NCBI GenBank assembly: GCA_033764095.1
Contig: JANRJF010000061.1
Location: forward strand, 1 to 32,985
DNA from: JBDTMT01 sp033764095
GTDB lineage: Bacteria; Desulfobacterota; Binatia; HRBIN30; CADEER01
DNA: 32,985 nt
Direction of reading: 5' to 3'
Position numbers and translations under genes: made by a program. Shown here piece by piece: positions 1 to 8,645 of this stretch. Each line of letters begins with the position of its first letter. The stretch's first letter is position 1. The notes beneath the pieces were generated by a model. That model was not told where the DNA came from and did not search any database. It saw only the letters and a list, made by a program, of their open reading frames with translations.

Positions 1-851
1 CGCGGCGCGCCGCTCAGTTCGCCGCACTGCCCGCCCGTCGGGCCGGTCGGCGTCGGCGAGGCGGTCGCCGTCGGCGTCGCGGTCTCGACCAGCACGGTTG
101 GGGTGTCGGTGGGGACGTCGGTGACCGTCGCGGTGGCGGTGCCGGTCGGGACGGCGAGCGTCTCGGTGGTGGTCGGCGTCGCGGTCTCGACCAGCACGGT
201 CGGGGTGTCGGTGGGGACGTCGGTGACCGTCGCGGTGGCGGTGCCGGTCGGGACGGCGAGCGTCGCCGTTCCGGTGGGCGTGGCGGTGTCGGCAGCGACG
301 GTGGCGGTAGCGGTCGGCGTCGCGGTGCCTGACGCAGTCCCGGTCGGGACCGCCAGCGTGCCGGTCGGCGTCGTGGTCACCACGATTCCCGTCGCAGTCG
401 CTTCATCGAACGTCTCGGTCGGCGTCGCGGTCGCACTCGCCGTTCCGGTTGGGACCGCCAGGGTCGGCGTCGGCGTGGCATCGCCGCTCGGCGGCGTTTC
501 GGTCGGAGTGTCCGCCGGCAGCGGCGTAAACGTCGGCGTGAAGGTCGGCGTCGCGTCGAGCCCGGTCGGCGTCGGCGTGACCTCCTGCTCGCAGGGAAAG
601 AGCGCGTCGCCGGTCTTTCGCTCGTACAGGAAACGCAGCACCTCACAACTGACGCGCGGATGCTCGACGCAGTTCTGCACGTTGCAGAACGCGTTGCAGA
701 GGCCGTACGGCGCACCGTCCAGCGCGTCGCACGGGTCCTCCCACGGTGGGTGCACCAGGCGCTCAGCCGTCTGCGCGGACCCCGATCGCGGTACCGCAAA
801 GCATGTCACCACGGCCAAGCCGATCCTCCAAATCCTGGACAGATGCTGCAT
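1..851 (-). CDS. Secreted cysteine-rich Thr/Pro-repeat protein (3' end outside window)
   Basis: Reading from ATG at 849-851 the frame is open to the window edge (about 283 residues seen). A signal peptide is visible: basic start MQHLSRIWR, hydrophobic stretch, likely cleavage after GSA near residue 26. Next comes a compact Cys-rich segment (about residues 35-90) with DPCDALDGAPYGLCNAFC, NVQNCVEHPRVSC and FPCEQE. From about residue 92 on it is a low-complexity linker of TPT, TAT and VPTGTA units, then GGQCGEL at the edge, which may begin another Cys domain. Such linkers usually space extracellular domains on a surface or wall. The function is unknown. The opposite strand is also open across the repeats, but it has no comparable start, signal or Cys domain. 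Confidence 0.75.
   Translation of the reverse strand, partial: MQHLSRIWRIGLAVVTCFAVPRSGSAQTAERLVHPPWEDPCDALDGAPYGLCNAFCNVQNCVEHPRVSCEVLRFLYERKTGDALFPCEQEVTPTPTGLDATPTFTPTFTPLPADTPTETPPSGDATPTPTLAVPTGTASATATPTETFDEATATGIVVTTTPTGTLAVPTGTASGTATPTATATVAADTATPTGTATLAVPTGTATATVTDVPTDTPTVLVETATPTTTETLAVPTGTATATVTDVPTDTPTVLVETATPTATASPTPTGPTGGQCGELSGAP
71..265. repeat. Tandem 102-bp repeat inside the Thr/Pro linker
   Basis: Two copies begin at 71 and 173. They are nearly identical over about 92 bp and then diverge. The 102-bp period is exactly 34 codons, so copy-number change would keep the frame of the minus-strand protein. Shorter degenerate units of the same kind continue to about 590. Confidence 0.85.
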
Positions 852-1141
852 GTGCGCTCCTCCCCGAGGCGATAGTGCCGCGCCGTGCGCGACCGGGTGC
901 CGAGCGGTTCAAGTTCCGCGCCGCGCGGCGCGCGGCGGCGCTCGGGTACGGTCAGTCCGGTGGCGAAGATCCGCGTCGGTAAACACTACGCGAGCGCCGC
1001 GTGCTGATGTTGCAGGCGCAGCGTGGCGCACCGGTCGGAAATCGCCTCGGCATCGAGGTGCTTTGCGGCGCGCGGCAACCCGACGGCGGCGTGCGCAACA
1101 AAGCGCGCACGCCGCGCATCCCGGCGGGCGACGGGCGGGAG
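852..1141. other. Intergenic region, nothing assigned
   Basis: 290 bp between two minus-strand genes. It should hold the promoter of the secreted repeat protein and the 3' end of the questin-oxidase-like transcript. The frame of the upstream gene stays open for 51 more codons after its TAG, to another TAG at 986-988, but with no start codon of its own. GC-rich self-complementary runs lie around 918-942. I see no RNA gene. Confidence 0.4.
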
Positions 1142-2218
1142 CTACGAAGCCGAAGCGGCGGGCAGGGTGTCGGCCACGTGCGCCGCCGCGGCGAGATGCG
1201 CGGCGGAGGCGTGGGCGAGGCAGGCGTCGGTGAGCTTGATGACGTGCCCGTCGCCGTGCGCGACGGCGCGCGCGATGGGGTCGATGCCGTCGCGCGGCGC
1301 GGCGGCGACTGGCGCCGGCGGCTGCTCGCCGAAGGCGGCGTACAGTGCGCAGCCGGTCTGCCAGGCGAAACGCAACGCGCGGCGACCGGTCGCCTCGCTG
1401 ACGTGCGGCAGCAGATGCTCCACGGCGGCGACGCCGGTGACGGCATGGACGAAGACGATGCTGCCGAGCACGCTGTTCGCGTTGGCGAGGTAGAGGCGGG
1501 CGAACAGCTCGCTCAACGCCGCTGCGGTGGCCGTCGGGTCGCCGCTCCAGTCGGGCAGATCGATGACCGGCGCGAATGCGGGCAGCTGGTCGAGCGCGGC
1601 CAGCGCCGAGGTGATGGTCCCGGCGAAGCGGCGCTGGGTGGGGCTGAGGCGCGGGACGCGGGTCAGCGCGGTGGCGAGCGACAGCCCGCGCGATCGTCCA
1701 TCGGTGGCCGTCGGCAGCGTCTGATAGGTGGCCGCCCAGCTCGCCAGCCCGTCGCCGAGCTCGCGCACGCGCCCGGCGTTCTCGCCGGCGGCCAGGGCGC
1801 GCACCGCGTGGCCGACGCGGATGACACCGTGCGCGGCGGCGGCGCAGAACCCGGGCGCGAGACGCGCGACCCAGCGGTCGAGCACGGCGCGCCACGGCGC
1901 GCCCGCCAGCTCGGCGGCGAACAGGGCGCGCCAGTCGCTGACCCGTGCCTCGACGGCCAGCGCGTCGCGCCAGGCGTCGGCCGCGATCGGCGCACGCGGC
2001 GCCGGCCACGGCAGGAGCTCGGCGCGGTAGCGCGCCAGCCAGGCGGGCACGGCGTCGCCACGGCCGAGCGCGCACAGCGCCTCGACCGCCATCGGTGCGT
2101 GGCTGGTCATGCCGTTGCGCAGGTCGGGCCCGCTGGCGGCGAGCTCGACGAGCGCGTCGTCGAGCGGCGTGTAGTCGGTGGTCGCACGCGGACCAACGGT
2201 GACGAGGCTGGCGGGCAT
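1142..2218 (-). CDS. Questin oxidase-like family protein
   Basis: 358 residues, matching the questin oxidase-like family (AflY/DUF4243 type), a helical family whose fungal members are linked to ring opening of anthraquinones in polyketide pathways. Bacterial members have no settled substrate. Family-like features: MTSHAPMAVEAL with the following ARYRAEL near residues 37-70, HGVIRVGHAVRAL near the middle, and a C-terminal HVIKLTDACL. It appears cytoplasmic, with no signal peptide. The ATG has a strong Shine-Dalgarno (AAGGAGA, 4 nt spacer). It is transcribed divergently from an XRE-cupin regulator 90 bp away, which is the obvious candidate regulator. The family call is fairly firm; the reaction is not known. 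Confidence 0.75.
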   Translation of the reverse strand: MPASLVTVGPRATTDYTPLDDALVELAASGPDLRNGMTSHAPMAVEALCALGRGDAVPAWLARYRAELLPWPAPRAPIAADAWRDALAVEARVSDWRALFAAELAGAPWRAVLDRWVARLAPGFCAAAAHGVIRVGHAVRALAAGENAGRVRELGDGLASWAATYQTLPTATDGRSRGLSLATALTRVPRLSPTQRRFAGTITSALAALDQLPAFAPVIDLPDWSGDPTATAAALSELFARLYLANANSVLGSIVFVHAVTGVAAVEHLLPHVSEATGRRALRFAWQTGCALYAAFGEQPPAPVAAAPRDGIDPIARAVAHGDGHVIKLTDACLAHASAAHLAAAAHVADTLPAASAS

Positions 2219-2308
2219 GGGTATCTCCTTCCTGTCCCGTACGATGCCGCCTCCCGCCAGGTAATCAACGAAGTCGACAGGATATCGTCAGTTTGCCACT
2301 CTGCTGAC
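2219..2308. promoter_or_regulatory. Divergent promoter region between questin-oxidase-like gene and XRE-cupin gene
   Basis: This 90-bp gap must hold both promoters. It carries the 6-bp palindromes GTCGAC (about 2273-2278) and GATATC (2281-2286) a few bases apart, in a locally AT-richer stretch, which could be an operator for the XRE protein. No long perfect inverted repeat is present, so the exact site is uncertain. Confidence 0.4.
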
Positions 2309-2863
2309 ATGACCGACGACCCGCGCATCAATCTCGCCGCCAATCTGCGTCGCCTGCGCGAGATGCGCGCCTGCTCGCAGGAGCAGGCGGCGCGTCTGGC
2401 CGGCATCCCGCGCGCCACCTGGGCGAGTCTCGAGTCGGGCACCGCCAACCCGACGCTGGTGGTGCTGACCCGCGTCGCCGCGGCGCTGGCGGTGTCTATC
2501 GAAGAGCTGATCGGCCCGCCGCGCACCGCCTGCCGGCTCTACCGCGCCGCCGAGCTCGGCGCGCGCCGCCGCCAGGGCGTGCCGATCCGGCCGCTGGTGC
2601 CGGAGGCGATTCCCGGCCTGGAGGTGACGCGCATGGAGCTGCCGGCCGGTGCGACGCTGACCGGCGTTCCGCACACCCCCGGCACGCGCGAGTACCTGAC
2701 CTGCGAGCGCGGCCGCCTCGAGCTCACCGCTTCGGGCGAGCACTGGCAGTTGAGCGCCGGCGACGTGCTGGTGTTCCGCGGCGACCAGCGCCACAGCTAC
2801 CGCAATCCCGATGCGCGCGGCGCCGCGGTGGCGATCAGCGTCGTCTGCTTTGCGCGCGGGTGA
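2309..2863 (+). CDS. XRE-family regulator with C-terminal cupin domain
   Basis: 184 residues. An N-terminal Cro/C1-type helix-turn-helix (about 8-65; LRRLREMRACSQEQAARLAG then TWASLESGTANPTLVVLTRV) is joined to a small cupin barrel (about 108-180; PHTPGTREYLTCERG, LSAGDVLVF, QRHSYRNP). This is the architecture of one-component regulators whose cupin senses a small ligand, as in PuuR-like proteins. The ligand is unknown. ATG 2309 is chosen because homology-like sequence begins right there; no Shine-Dalgarno is visible, so the mRNA may have a short or weak leader. It faces away from the questin-oxidase-like gene and probably controls it and itself. Confidence 0.85.
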   Translation: MTDDPRINLAANLRRLREMRACSQEQAARLAGIPRATWASLESGTANPTLVVLTRVAAALAVSIEELIGPPRTACRLYRAAELGARRRQGVPIRPLVPEAIPGLEVTRMELPAGATLTGVPHTPGTREYLTCERGRLELTASGEHWQLSAGDVLVFRGDQRHSYRNPDARGAAVAISVVCFARG

Positions 2864-2987
2864 GGGGGGCGGCTCCTGACACTGACGCGCGCGGCCGCGC
2901 AACGCGGCGCCGAGCCCGCTCGCGAGGTGCGAGCGCCCAAGCCAGAGCCCGAGCCCGAGTCGATGGTCTACCCGTCCTCCGCCGCGA

Positions 2988-3476
2988 CTACTTCAACCCG
3001 CCGGAATCCATCTCCCCGGCCGGTCCCGCGCCGCCCGGGCCGAGCAGGCCGCCGGAGCTGAAGTGGCCACGGCCGGGGACGAAGTTGACCTCGACGCGCA
3101 GGCCGTCGGGGTCCTCGAAGAGCACCGAGTAGTAGCCGGGGGCGAAGCTGCCTTCCTCCGGCGGGTGGACGATGTGCGCGTGCAGCTCGTCGACCAGGAA
3201 GCGGTGGATGCTGTCGACATCCTCACGGCTGCGGGCGCGGAAGCAGAGGTGGTGCAGGCCGGGGCGGTCCTGGTCGAAGCGGCGGTCGCGTTTGTCGGGC
3301 GGTGCGCTGCGCACCAGGATGCCGGTGCGGCTGCCGATGCAGTAGACGATCTCCGGTCCCTTGATGAGCGTCTGCATCTCGAGGAACTGGCAGAAGCGCT
3401 CCCAGAACGGCAGGCAGCGCTCGTAGTCGTTCACCGTCAGTTGGATGTGGGCGATACCGTTGACTGAAACCGTCAT
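2988..3476 (-). CDS. VOC (glyoxalase/bleomycin resistance/dioxygenase) family protein
   Basis: 162 residues with the paired beta-alpha-beta-beta-beta units of the vicinal oxygen chelate superfamily. Candidate metal ligands are H10 (GIAHIQLTV), H75 or H76 (GLHHLCFRAR) and E129 (GLRVEVNF). The segment YYSVLFEDPDGLRVEV is the usual second-module hallmark. The last about 25 residues are a Gly/Pro-rich tail not needed for the fold. The Shine-Dalgarno AGAGGAG lies before ATG 3476. It sits 27 bp downstream of the next minus-strand gene, so they are probably one transcript. Possible reactions are extradiol dioxygenase, lactoylglutathione lyase or isomerase; sequence alone does not decide. Confidence 0.85.
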   Translation of the reverse strand: MTVSVNGIAHIQLTVNDYERCLPFWERFCQFLEMQTLIKGPEIVYCIGSRTGILVRSAPPDKRDRRFDQDRPGLHHLCFRARSREDVDSIHRFLVDELHAHIVHPPEEGSFAPGYYSVLFEDPDGLRVEVNFVPGRGHFSSGGLLGPGGAGPAGEMDSGGLK

Positions 3477-3503
3477 GTCACAGGCTCCTCTGCGCGGTGC
3501 GGC

Positions 3504-4292
3504 TCACCACAGCTCGTCCGTGTAGCGATCGGTGCCGACCACCGTCGGCAGCCAGGGGCTGGCGAAGACGACGCGCCCGAGCCCGCTCGCGTCGATGTCG
3601 CGCTGCAGCTGTTCGAAGCGCTCCCAGCATTGCTCGGCCGGCGTGTCGGGGAAGAACAGGTAGAGGTCGAGCCGTTCCGGCCGCTCGACGCGCGGAATGG
3701 TCATCGGTCCCTCGCGCTGCGGGATCGGCGCCCAGCGCGAGCACGACGCGAGCGGCGAGCCGGCCAGCGCGCCGGGCAGATGCTGATCGCGAAACCAGGC
3801 ATCGAAGCGCGCCGCGTCGACCCCCTCGTTGCGCTCGACGAACACCGTCGCCATGCCGGCGAACGGATGGTCGAGCGACAGCGCCAGCGGCACCGGATCG
3901 GCGTCGCGGTAGCGGCACCAGGCGAGCGTGTACATCAGCGTGTGGACGTGCGTGCGCGCGTCGAAGCCGCGCTGGTTCTGGTACAGCCAGCGCGCCTGCT
4001 CGCCGGCCCACTGGTGATGCTCGTCGTGGTGGCCGGCGTGGATCCAGTAGGTCGCGACGTACGAGCCCGCCTGCACGCTCGGCCGCGCGATCGTCGAGTC
4101 GGCCGGGAAGCGCTTCTCCTTCAACCGCTTCGGCGCCACCCAGCGCCGCCCGGCGAAGAGCCACGGGCCGACCATGCAGCCGGCGTAGAAGTGATCGCGC
4201 TCGTACCAGCGGTTGTACGCCACCTCGTGGCCGACGTGCGGATCGACCATGGTGAACAGCATGCTGCCGACCTGAACCGGAAACTCCTGCAT
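3504..4292 (-). CDS. Conserved hypothetical protein, possible duplicated dimeric alpha/beta-barrel
   Basis: 262 residues from ATG 4292, which has GGAGGGG just upstream. An upstream in-frame ATG at 4346 would add residues encoded by a dispersed repeat and is rejected. I do not recognise a named family with certainty. Two segments look alike: VAYNRWYERDHFYAGCM near residues 25-40 and AARFDAWFRDQHLPGAL near 160-175. Each resembles the WY/F-x(2)-H start of EthD or Dabb-like ferredoxin-fold units, suggesting an internal duplication. A His/Trp-rich middle (TYWIHAGHHDEHHQWAGEQ) stands out. It is co-directional with, and just upstream of, the VOC gene, suggesting a shared role in small-molecule oxidation. 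The fold call is inference. Confidence 0.7.
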   Translation of the reverse strand: MQEFPVQVGSMLFTMVDPHVGHEVAYNRWYERDHFYAGCMVGPWLFAGRRWVAPKRLKEKRFPADSTIARPSVQAGSYVATYWIHAGHHDEHHQWAGEQARWLYQNQRGFDARTHVHTLMYTLAWCRYRDADPVPLALSLDHPFAGMATVFVERNEGVDAARFDAWFRDQHLPGALAGSPLASCSRWAPIPQREGPMTIPRVERPERLDLYLFFPDTPAEQCWERFEQLQRDIDASGLGRVVFASPWLPTVVGTDRYTDELW

Positions 4293-4319
4293 CGCCCCTC
4301 CAATCGTCGCCAACCGGAG

Positions 4320-4350
4320 TAACCACAGATGAACAGCGATGAACACAGAT
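4320..4350. repeat. Short dispersed repeat (ACCACAGATGAACA type)
   Basis: An AT-richer stretch of short GATGAACA-like words upstream of the minus-strand gene at 3504-4292. The reverse complement of 24943-24972 matches it at about 25 of 29 positions, so it is a dispersed element rather than coding sequence. Confidence 0.65.
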
Positions 4351-4435
4351 CAAGCCCATCGCCCGGGACCGCCAGGCACATCGTTACGGCCGCTCGAACG
4401 CGACAGGAGATGAACGAGGCGAGCGGAGGACGGCG

Positions 4436-4705
4436 ATGGCGCGGCAGGACAGACGGATGAAGATGGCGGCGCTGCCGGTCGATCGCGCACCAGTTCGCGA
4501 GGCGAACGTCGCGCCACCGGGCTGGGCGATCGAGAGCGTCTTCGGCGCCGGCCGCCCGAGCTCGACGCGGCGCGGCCTCGAGCCCGCCTTCGTGCTCTTC
4601 GAGTCGCACGTGATGGACGCGCTGCGCACCCGCGCCGCTGGCCGCGGCCTCGCCTACGACGCGCTCGTCCGCCTCATCGTCCGCGACCACGTCGACGAGT
4701 ACTGA
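4436..4705 (+). CDS. Small ribbon-helix-helix-like protein
   Basis: 89 residues, ATG preceded by GGAGGACGGCG (good Shine-Dalgarno). The last 40 residues, from PAFVLFESHVMDAL through RAAGRGLAYDALVRLIVRDH, look like one strand followed by two helices, as in CopG/BrnA-type antitoxins and regulators. The first half is basic and Pro-rich. No toxin-like partner lies on either side, so it may be an orphan antitoxin or a small transcription factor. The gene is divergent from the hypothetical gene at 3504-4292. The coding call is moderate because the protein is short, but the ribosome binding site and terminal domain support it. Confidence 0.55.
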   Translation: MARQDRRMKMAALPVDRAPVREANVAPPGWAIESVFGAGRPSSTRRGLEPAFVLFESHVMDALRTRAAGRGLAYDALVRLIVRDHVDEY

Positions 4706-4718
4706 TTGCACGCTCACG

Positions 4719-4773
4719 TCGTAGGAGCGCGCCCGCTCGCAACCAGGAAGTAGCGCGGGCCTCCGCGCCCGCC
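4719..4773. repeat. Dispersed GC-rich palindromic element, partial copy
   Basis: The core TAGCGCGGGCCTCCGCGCCC at 4751-4770 matches the arms of the larger inverted repeat at 16919-17064 with one mismatch. It lies in the 190-bp gap after the small RHH-like gene and before the TetR operator. The element is self-complementary (GCGGGC and GCCCGC) and could act as a transcript end for the upstream gene. Confidence 0.6.
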
Positions 4774-4895
4774 TCCTTCACCCTTTGTCGCGCTTCGCGC
4801 CGGCGGTGATCGGCGCAGGGCGTCGCCGCCGACCCGCCGGGACGACGCGACGGGCGACCGCCGGCGATTCCAGCTTGCGCCACCGCCGCCGCCTT

Positions 4896-4932
4896 GGTAA
4901 CAGCGTTAACGTTCCCTGTTAACGCCGTTACC
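4896..4932 (+). promoter_or_regulatory. TetR operator overlapping the promoter and abutting the start codon
   Basis: The 15-nt arms GGTAACAGCGTTAAC (4896-4910) and GTTAACGCCGTTACC (4918-4932) are inverted repeats matching at 14 of 15 positions, with a 7-nt spacer. It ends one base before the ATG of the TetR gene. This is the expected form of a dimeric TetR site and implies negative autoregulation. There is no Shine-Dalgarno, and a TAA in frame at 4907-4909 blocks upstream starts. The mRNA may therefore start at or very near the ATG (leaderless). Confidence 0.85.
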
Positions 4933-4933
4933 C

Positions 4934-5626
4934 ATGCCCACCCGCCGCACCGCCACCGCCGTTGCGCCGCGCCGACCGCGCGGGCGTCCGCCGCTGACCA
5001 GCGCGGCGATCGTCAGCGCGGCGCGGCGGCTGATCGAGACGCGCGGTGTCGACGCCTGTTCGATGCGCACGCTGGTCGGCGAGCTCGGCGTGCAGGCGCC
5101 GGCGTTGTATCGGCGCATCGGCAGCAAGGACGAGTTGTTGGCGCTGGTGCTCGACGACGTGATGGGCGACATGAGCTTCCCGGTCGACGGCGCCTGGCAG
5201 GCGCAGCTCGCCGAGCTCATGCGCCGCCTGCGCGCCGTGTTTGCGCGCCGGCCGGCGCTGGCGGCGCTGCACGCCTACAGCACGCCGCACGGGCCGAACG
5301 CGCTGCGCTTCATCGAGGCGGCGGCGGCGCCGCTGCGCCGCGCCGGGTTCTCCGACGAGAGCGCCAGCTTCGCCATCACCGCGCTCACCACCTACACCAT
5401 CGGCTTCACCTTCCTCAGCGGCAGCCGCGCGCGCGGCACGGCGCATCGGCAGGCGCGCGAGACGCTGCGGCGCGGCCGCGAGGCGGCGCGCCGGCGGCGC
5501 AACGGCGAGGCGCTCGGCGCCTACGCGGTGCTGGAGGGCACGCACTACGCCGACGCCGACCGCCTGTTCGAGTTCGGGCTCCGTCACATGATCGCCGGTC
5601 TGGAAGCGGATCTGCCGGCGCATTGA
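4934..5626 (+). CDS. TetR/AcrR-family transcriptional regulator
   Basis: 230 residues. After a basic leader (RRPRGRPPLT, about 14-23) comes the TetR helix-turn-helix: AAIVSAARRLIETRG, MRTLVGELGVQAPALYRRI and SKDELLALVLDDVM (about 24-75). The all-helical ligand domain follows, resembling the class that contains TetR itself (TetR_C type). The end of the protein is rich in Arg and Ala. A near-perfect operator precedes the start codon. The nitronate monooxygenase-like gene follows 28 bp downstream on the same strand, so the regulator probably controls itself and that enzyme in one transcript. The effector is unknown. Confidence 0.9.
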   Translation: MPTRRTATAVAPRRPRGRPPLTSAAIVSAARRLIETRGVDACSMRTLVGELGVQAPALYRRIGSKDELLALVLDDVMGDMSFPVDGAWQAQLAELMRRLRAVFARRPALAALHAYSTPHGPNALRFIEAAAAPLRRAGFSDESASFAITALTTYTIGFTFLSGSRARGTAHRQARETLRRGREAARRRRNGEALGAYAVLEGTHYADADRLFEFGLRHMIAGLEADLPAH

Positions 5627-5654
5627 GATTCTCCGCAACGAAAGGACGCGTTCC

Positions 5655-6776
5655 ATGCACACCGCACTCTGCGACACGTTGGGCATCGACTTCCCGATCT
5701 TCGCCTTCAGCCACTGCCGCGACGTCGTCGCCGCGGTCAGCAAGGCGGGCGGCTTCGGCGTGCTCGGCGCGGTCGGCTTCTCGCCGGCGCAACTGGAGAT
5801 CGAGCTCAAGTGGCTCGACGAGCACGTCGGCGACAAGCCGTACGGCGTCGATATCGTCATCCCCGGCAAGTACGAGGGCATGGGCGAGGTCGACCCGGCC
5901 AAGCTGGAGCAGATGCTGCTCGCGGCGATTCCCGAGGAACATCGCAAGTTCGCCGACAAGATCCTCAGCGATCACGGCGTGCCGAAGCTGCCCGAGGGGG
6001 AGAGCCCGGTGCAGCAGCTGCTCGGCTGGACCGCCGCAACGGCGACGCCGCAGGTCGAGGTCGCGCTCAAGCATCCGAAGGTGAAGCTGATCGCCAACGC
6101 GCTCGGCACGCCGCCCGAGGACATCATCACGCAGATCCACGACAGCGGCCGGCTGGTCGCGGCGCTGTGCGGCGCCGGCAAGCAGGCCAAGGCGCACAAG
6201 GCGGCTGGCATCGACATCATCATCGCGCAGGGCACCGAGGGCGGCGGTCACACCGGCGACGTCGGCAGCATGGTGCTGTGGCCCGAGGTGATCGAGGCGG
6301 TGGCGCCGACGCCGGTGCTGGCGGCCGGCGGCATCGGCTCCGGCAAGCAGATCGCCGCGGCGCTGGCGATGGGCGCGCAGGGCGTGTGGACCGGCACCCT
6401 GTGGCTGACCGTCACCGAGGCCGATGCGCCGCCGGCGCAGGTCGAGTCCTATCTGAAGGCCGGTACGCGCGACACGGTGCGTTCGAAGAGCTTCACCGGC
6501 AAGCCGTGCCGCATGCTGAAGAACGACTGGACCGAGGCGTGGGAAGGGCCCGAGTCGCCCGGCACGCTCGGCATGCCGCTGCAGTTCATGGTGACGTCGG
6601 AGGCGGTGAGCCGCGGCCACCGCTACGCCGACAAGGCCAAGGACGTGATGTTCAATCCCGCCGGCCAGGTCATCGGCCACATCAACGCGCAGCGCCCGGT
6701 GCGCGAGGTGATGAGCGAGCTGGTCAACGGCTACGTCGAGGCCGTCGAGCGCCTGCAGGCGCTGACCAGCGAGTAA
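5655..6776 (+). CDS. Nitronate monooxygenase / 2-nitropropane dioxygenase-like flavoprotein
   Basis: 373 residues, an FMN-binding TIM barrel of the NMO/2-nitropropane dioxygenase superfamily. Seen: the N-terminal LGIDFPIFAFSHCRDVVAAV and KAGGFGVLGAVGFSP, the central IIIAQGTEGGGHTGDVG carrying the family His, and the FMN phosphate segment AAGGIGSGKQIAAALAMGA with GVWTGTLWL. NMOs oxidise alkyl nitronates; relatives in fatty-acid gene sets act as flavin reductases or enoyl reductases, so the substrate is open. An AAAGGA ribosome site precedes the ATG. It follows the TetR gene closely and ends at a strong GC hairpin that also serves the convergent helicase gene. Confidence 0.88.
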   Translation: MHTALCDTLGIDFPIFAFSHCRDVVAAVSKAGGFGVLGAVGFSPAQLEIELKWLDEHVGDKPYGVDIVIPGKYEGMGEVDPAKLEQMLLAAIPEEHRKFADKILSDHGVPKLPEGESPVQQLLGWTAATATPQVEVALKHPKVKLIANALGTPPEDIITQIHDSGRLVAALCGAGKQAKAHKAAGIDIIIAQGTEGGGHTGDVGSMVLWPEVIEAVAPTPVLAAGGIGSGKQIAAALAMGAQGVWTGTLWLTVTEADAPPAQVESYLKAGTRDTVRSKSFTGKPCRMLKNDWTEAWEGPESPGTLGMPLQFMVTSEAVSRGHRYADKAKDVMFNPAGQVIGHINAQRPVREVMSELVNGYVEAVERLQALTSE

Positions 6777-6784
6777 TTCCGGTT

Positions 6785-6810
6785 CCCTCCCCCGCGCCAG
6801 CGGGGGAGGG
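6785..6810. terminator. Bidirectional hairpin between convergent genes
   Basis: Perfect 11-bp arms CCCTCCCCCGC (6785-6795) and GCGGGGGAGGG (6800-6810) flank a 4-nt loop. A second stem (GGGGGCC 6818-6824 with GGCCCCC 6832-6838) follows. No T-run is present. The sequence style is a familiar dispersed GC palindrome in high-GC genomes; here it separates the convergent NMO-like and helicase genes. Confidence 0.75.
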
Positions 6811-6852
6811 CCAGGGTGGGGGCCGACGTGCGGCCCCCGTCAGCTCAGACGC

Positions 6853-8076
<1,224 letters not shown>

Positions 8077-8384
8077 ACTTCTCCGAACTTGTCTGCCAAC
8101 GGCCCGGCCGATTTGGATTTGGGGGCCGTGTCTTTCACTCCCGCGGCTGCGTCCACGGACTGCGCGACGCCGCACGGCGGGGGTGGGGTGGAATTCAACT
8201 TCTTCCACGTGTGACACATGCCCGGGCTCAATGCCAGCCCATCCCTGAACCCGCCACGCGTGGCTGTTCGCAGGCGGCATCGTCTGCGTCGCGCTGCTCG
8301 GGATGTCGCGGTGGCGGGCCCGGGAGCACCGGCGCCTCGACTCTGCACTTGAGGACCCTGCAGGCGACGCGTATCGAGTGATCC
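8077..8384. other. Divergent intergenic region between helicase and small membrane gene
   Basis: 308 bp that must contain the helicase promoter and leader. The part nearest the helicase is AT-richer (about 8055-8110). On the plus strand a frame starting after a TGA near 8249 reads a short hydrophobic stretch (WLFAGGIVCVALLGMSRW) without a usable upstream start codon, then runs out of frame with the next gene. It may be a decayed small membrane gene. No RNA gene was recognised. Confidence 0.35.
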
Positions 8385-8645
8385 GTGTCCGACAGGCCGT
8401 CGCTTGGCGTGGGACAGCGTCTGCTGCTGCGCATCGCCCAACTCGTGATCGTCGTCAGTGTCGCCGCGCTGGTGGCGGCGGCGCTGCCGTCTCGGCACGC
8501 CGAGGGGTCGCCGTCGGTCTGGGCGTTGGTGGTCAGCGTACCGGCGGGGGTGTTCGTCGGCGTGCTGGCCGCATTGAACTACCGTCCGCACATCGAGCGG
8601 GTGCTGACGGGGCAGCGCTGGCGCGAGCCGGAGCAGCGCCGCTGA
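8385..8645 (+). CDS. Small two-helix membrane protein, hypothetical
   Basis: 86 residues, GTG start. Two hydrophobic spans (about 14-34, LLLRIAQLVIVVSVAALVAA, and about 45-65, WALVVSVPAGVFVGVLAAL) are separated by a short polar loop, with a basic C-terminal tail (RPHIERVLTGQRWREPEQRR). Its length and layout suggest a small inner-membrane protein, with no family recognised. The start lacks a clear Shine-Dalgarno. Its TGA (8643-8645) directly abuts the stop codon of the convergent hflX gene with no base between them. The coding call rests on composition and topology only. Confidence 0.45.
   Translation: MSDRPSLGVGQRLLLRIAQLVIVVSVAALVAAALPSRHAEGSPSVWALVVSVPAGVFVGVLAALNYRPHIERVLTGQRWREPEQRR

Noticed and set aside
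71..590. Possible CRISPR-like repeats
   Set aside because: The repeats are codon-periodic, degenerate and lie in a Thr/Pro linker; no constant-length unique spacers and no cas genes.
986..1141. 51-codon in-frame extension beyond the questin-oxidase-like stop
   Set aside because: It reads like protein but has no start; the family C-terminus already ends naturally before the TAG. Readthrough or decay cannot be shown.
4293..4346. Upstream ATG 4346 for the hypothetical gene ending at 3504
   Set aside because: The extra 18 residues come from the dispersed GATGAACA repeat, and ATG 4292 has the better ribosome site.
8249..8430. Hydrophobic fragment upstream of the small membrane gene
   Set aside because: No usable start codon near its beginning and it loses any pattern where the next gene starts in another frame; at most a decayed gene.
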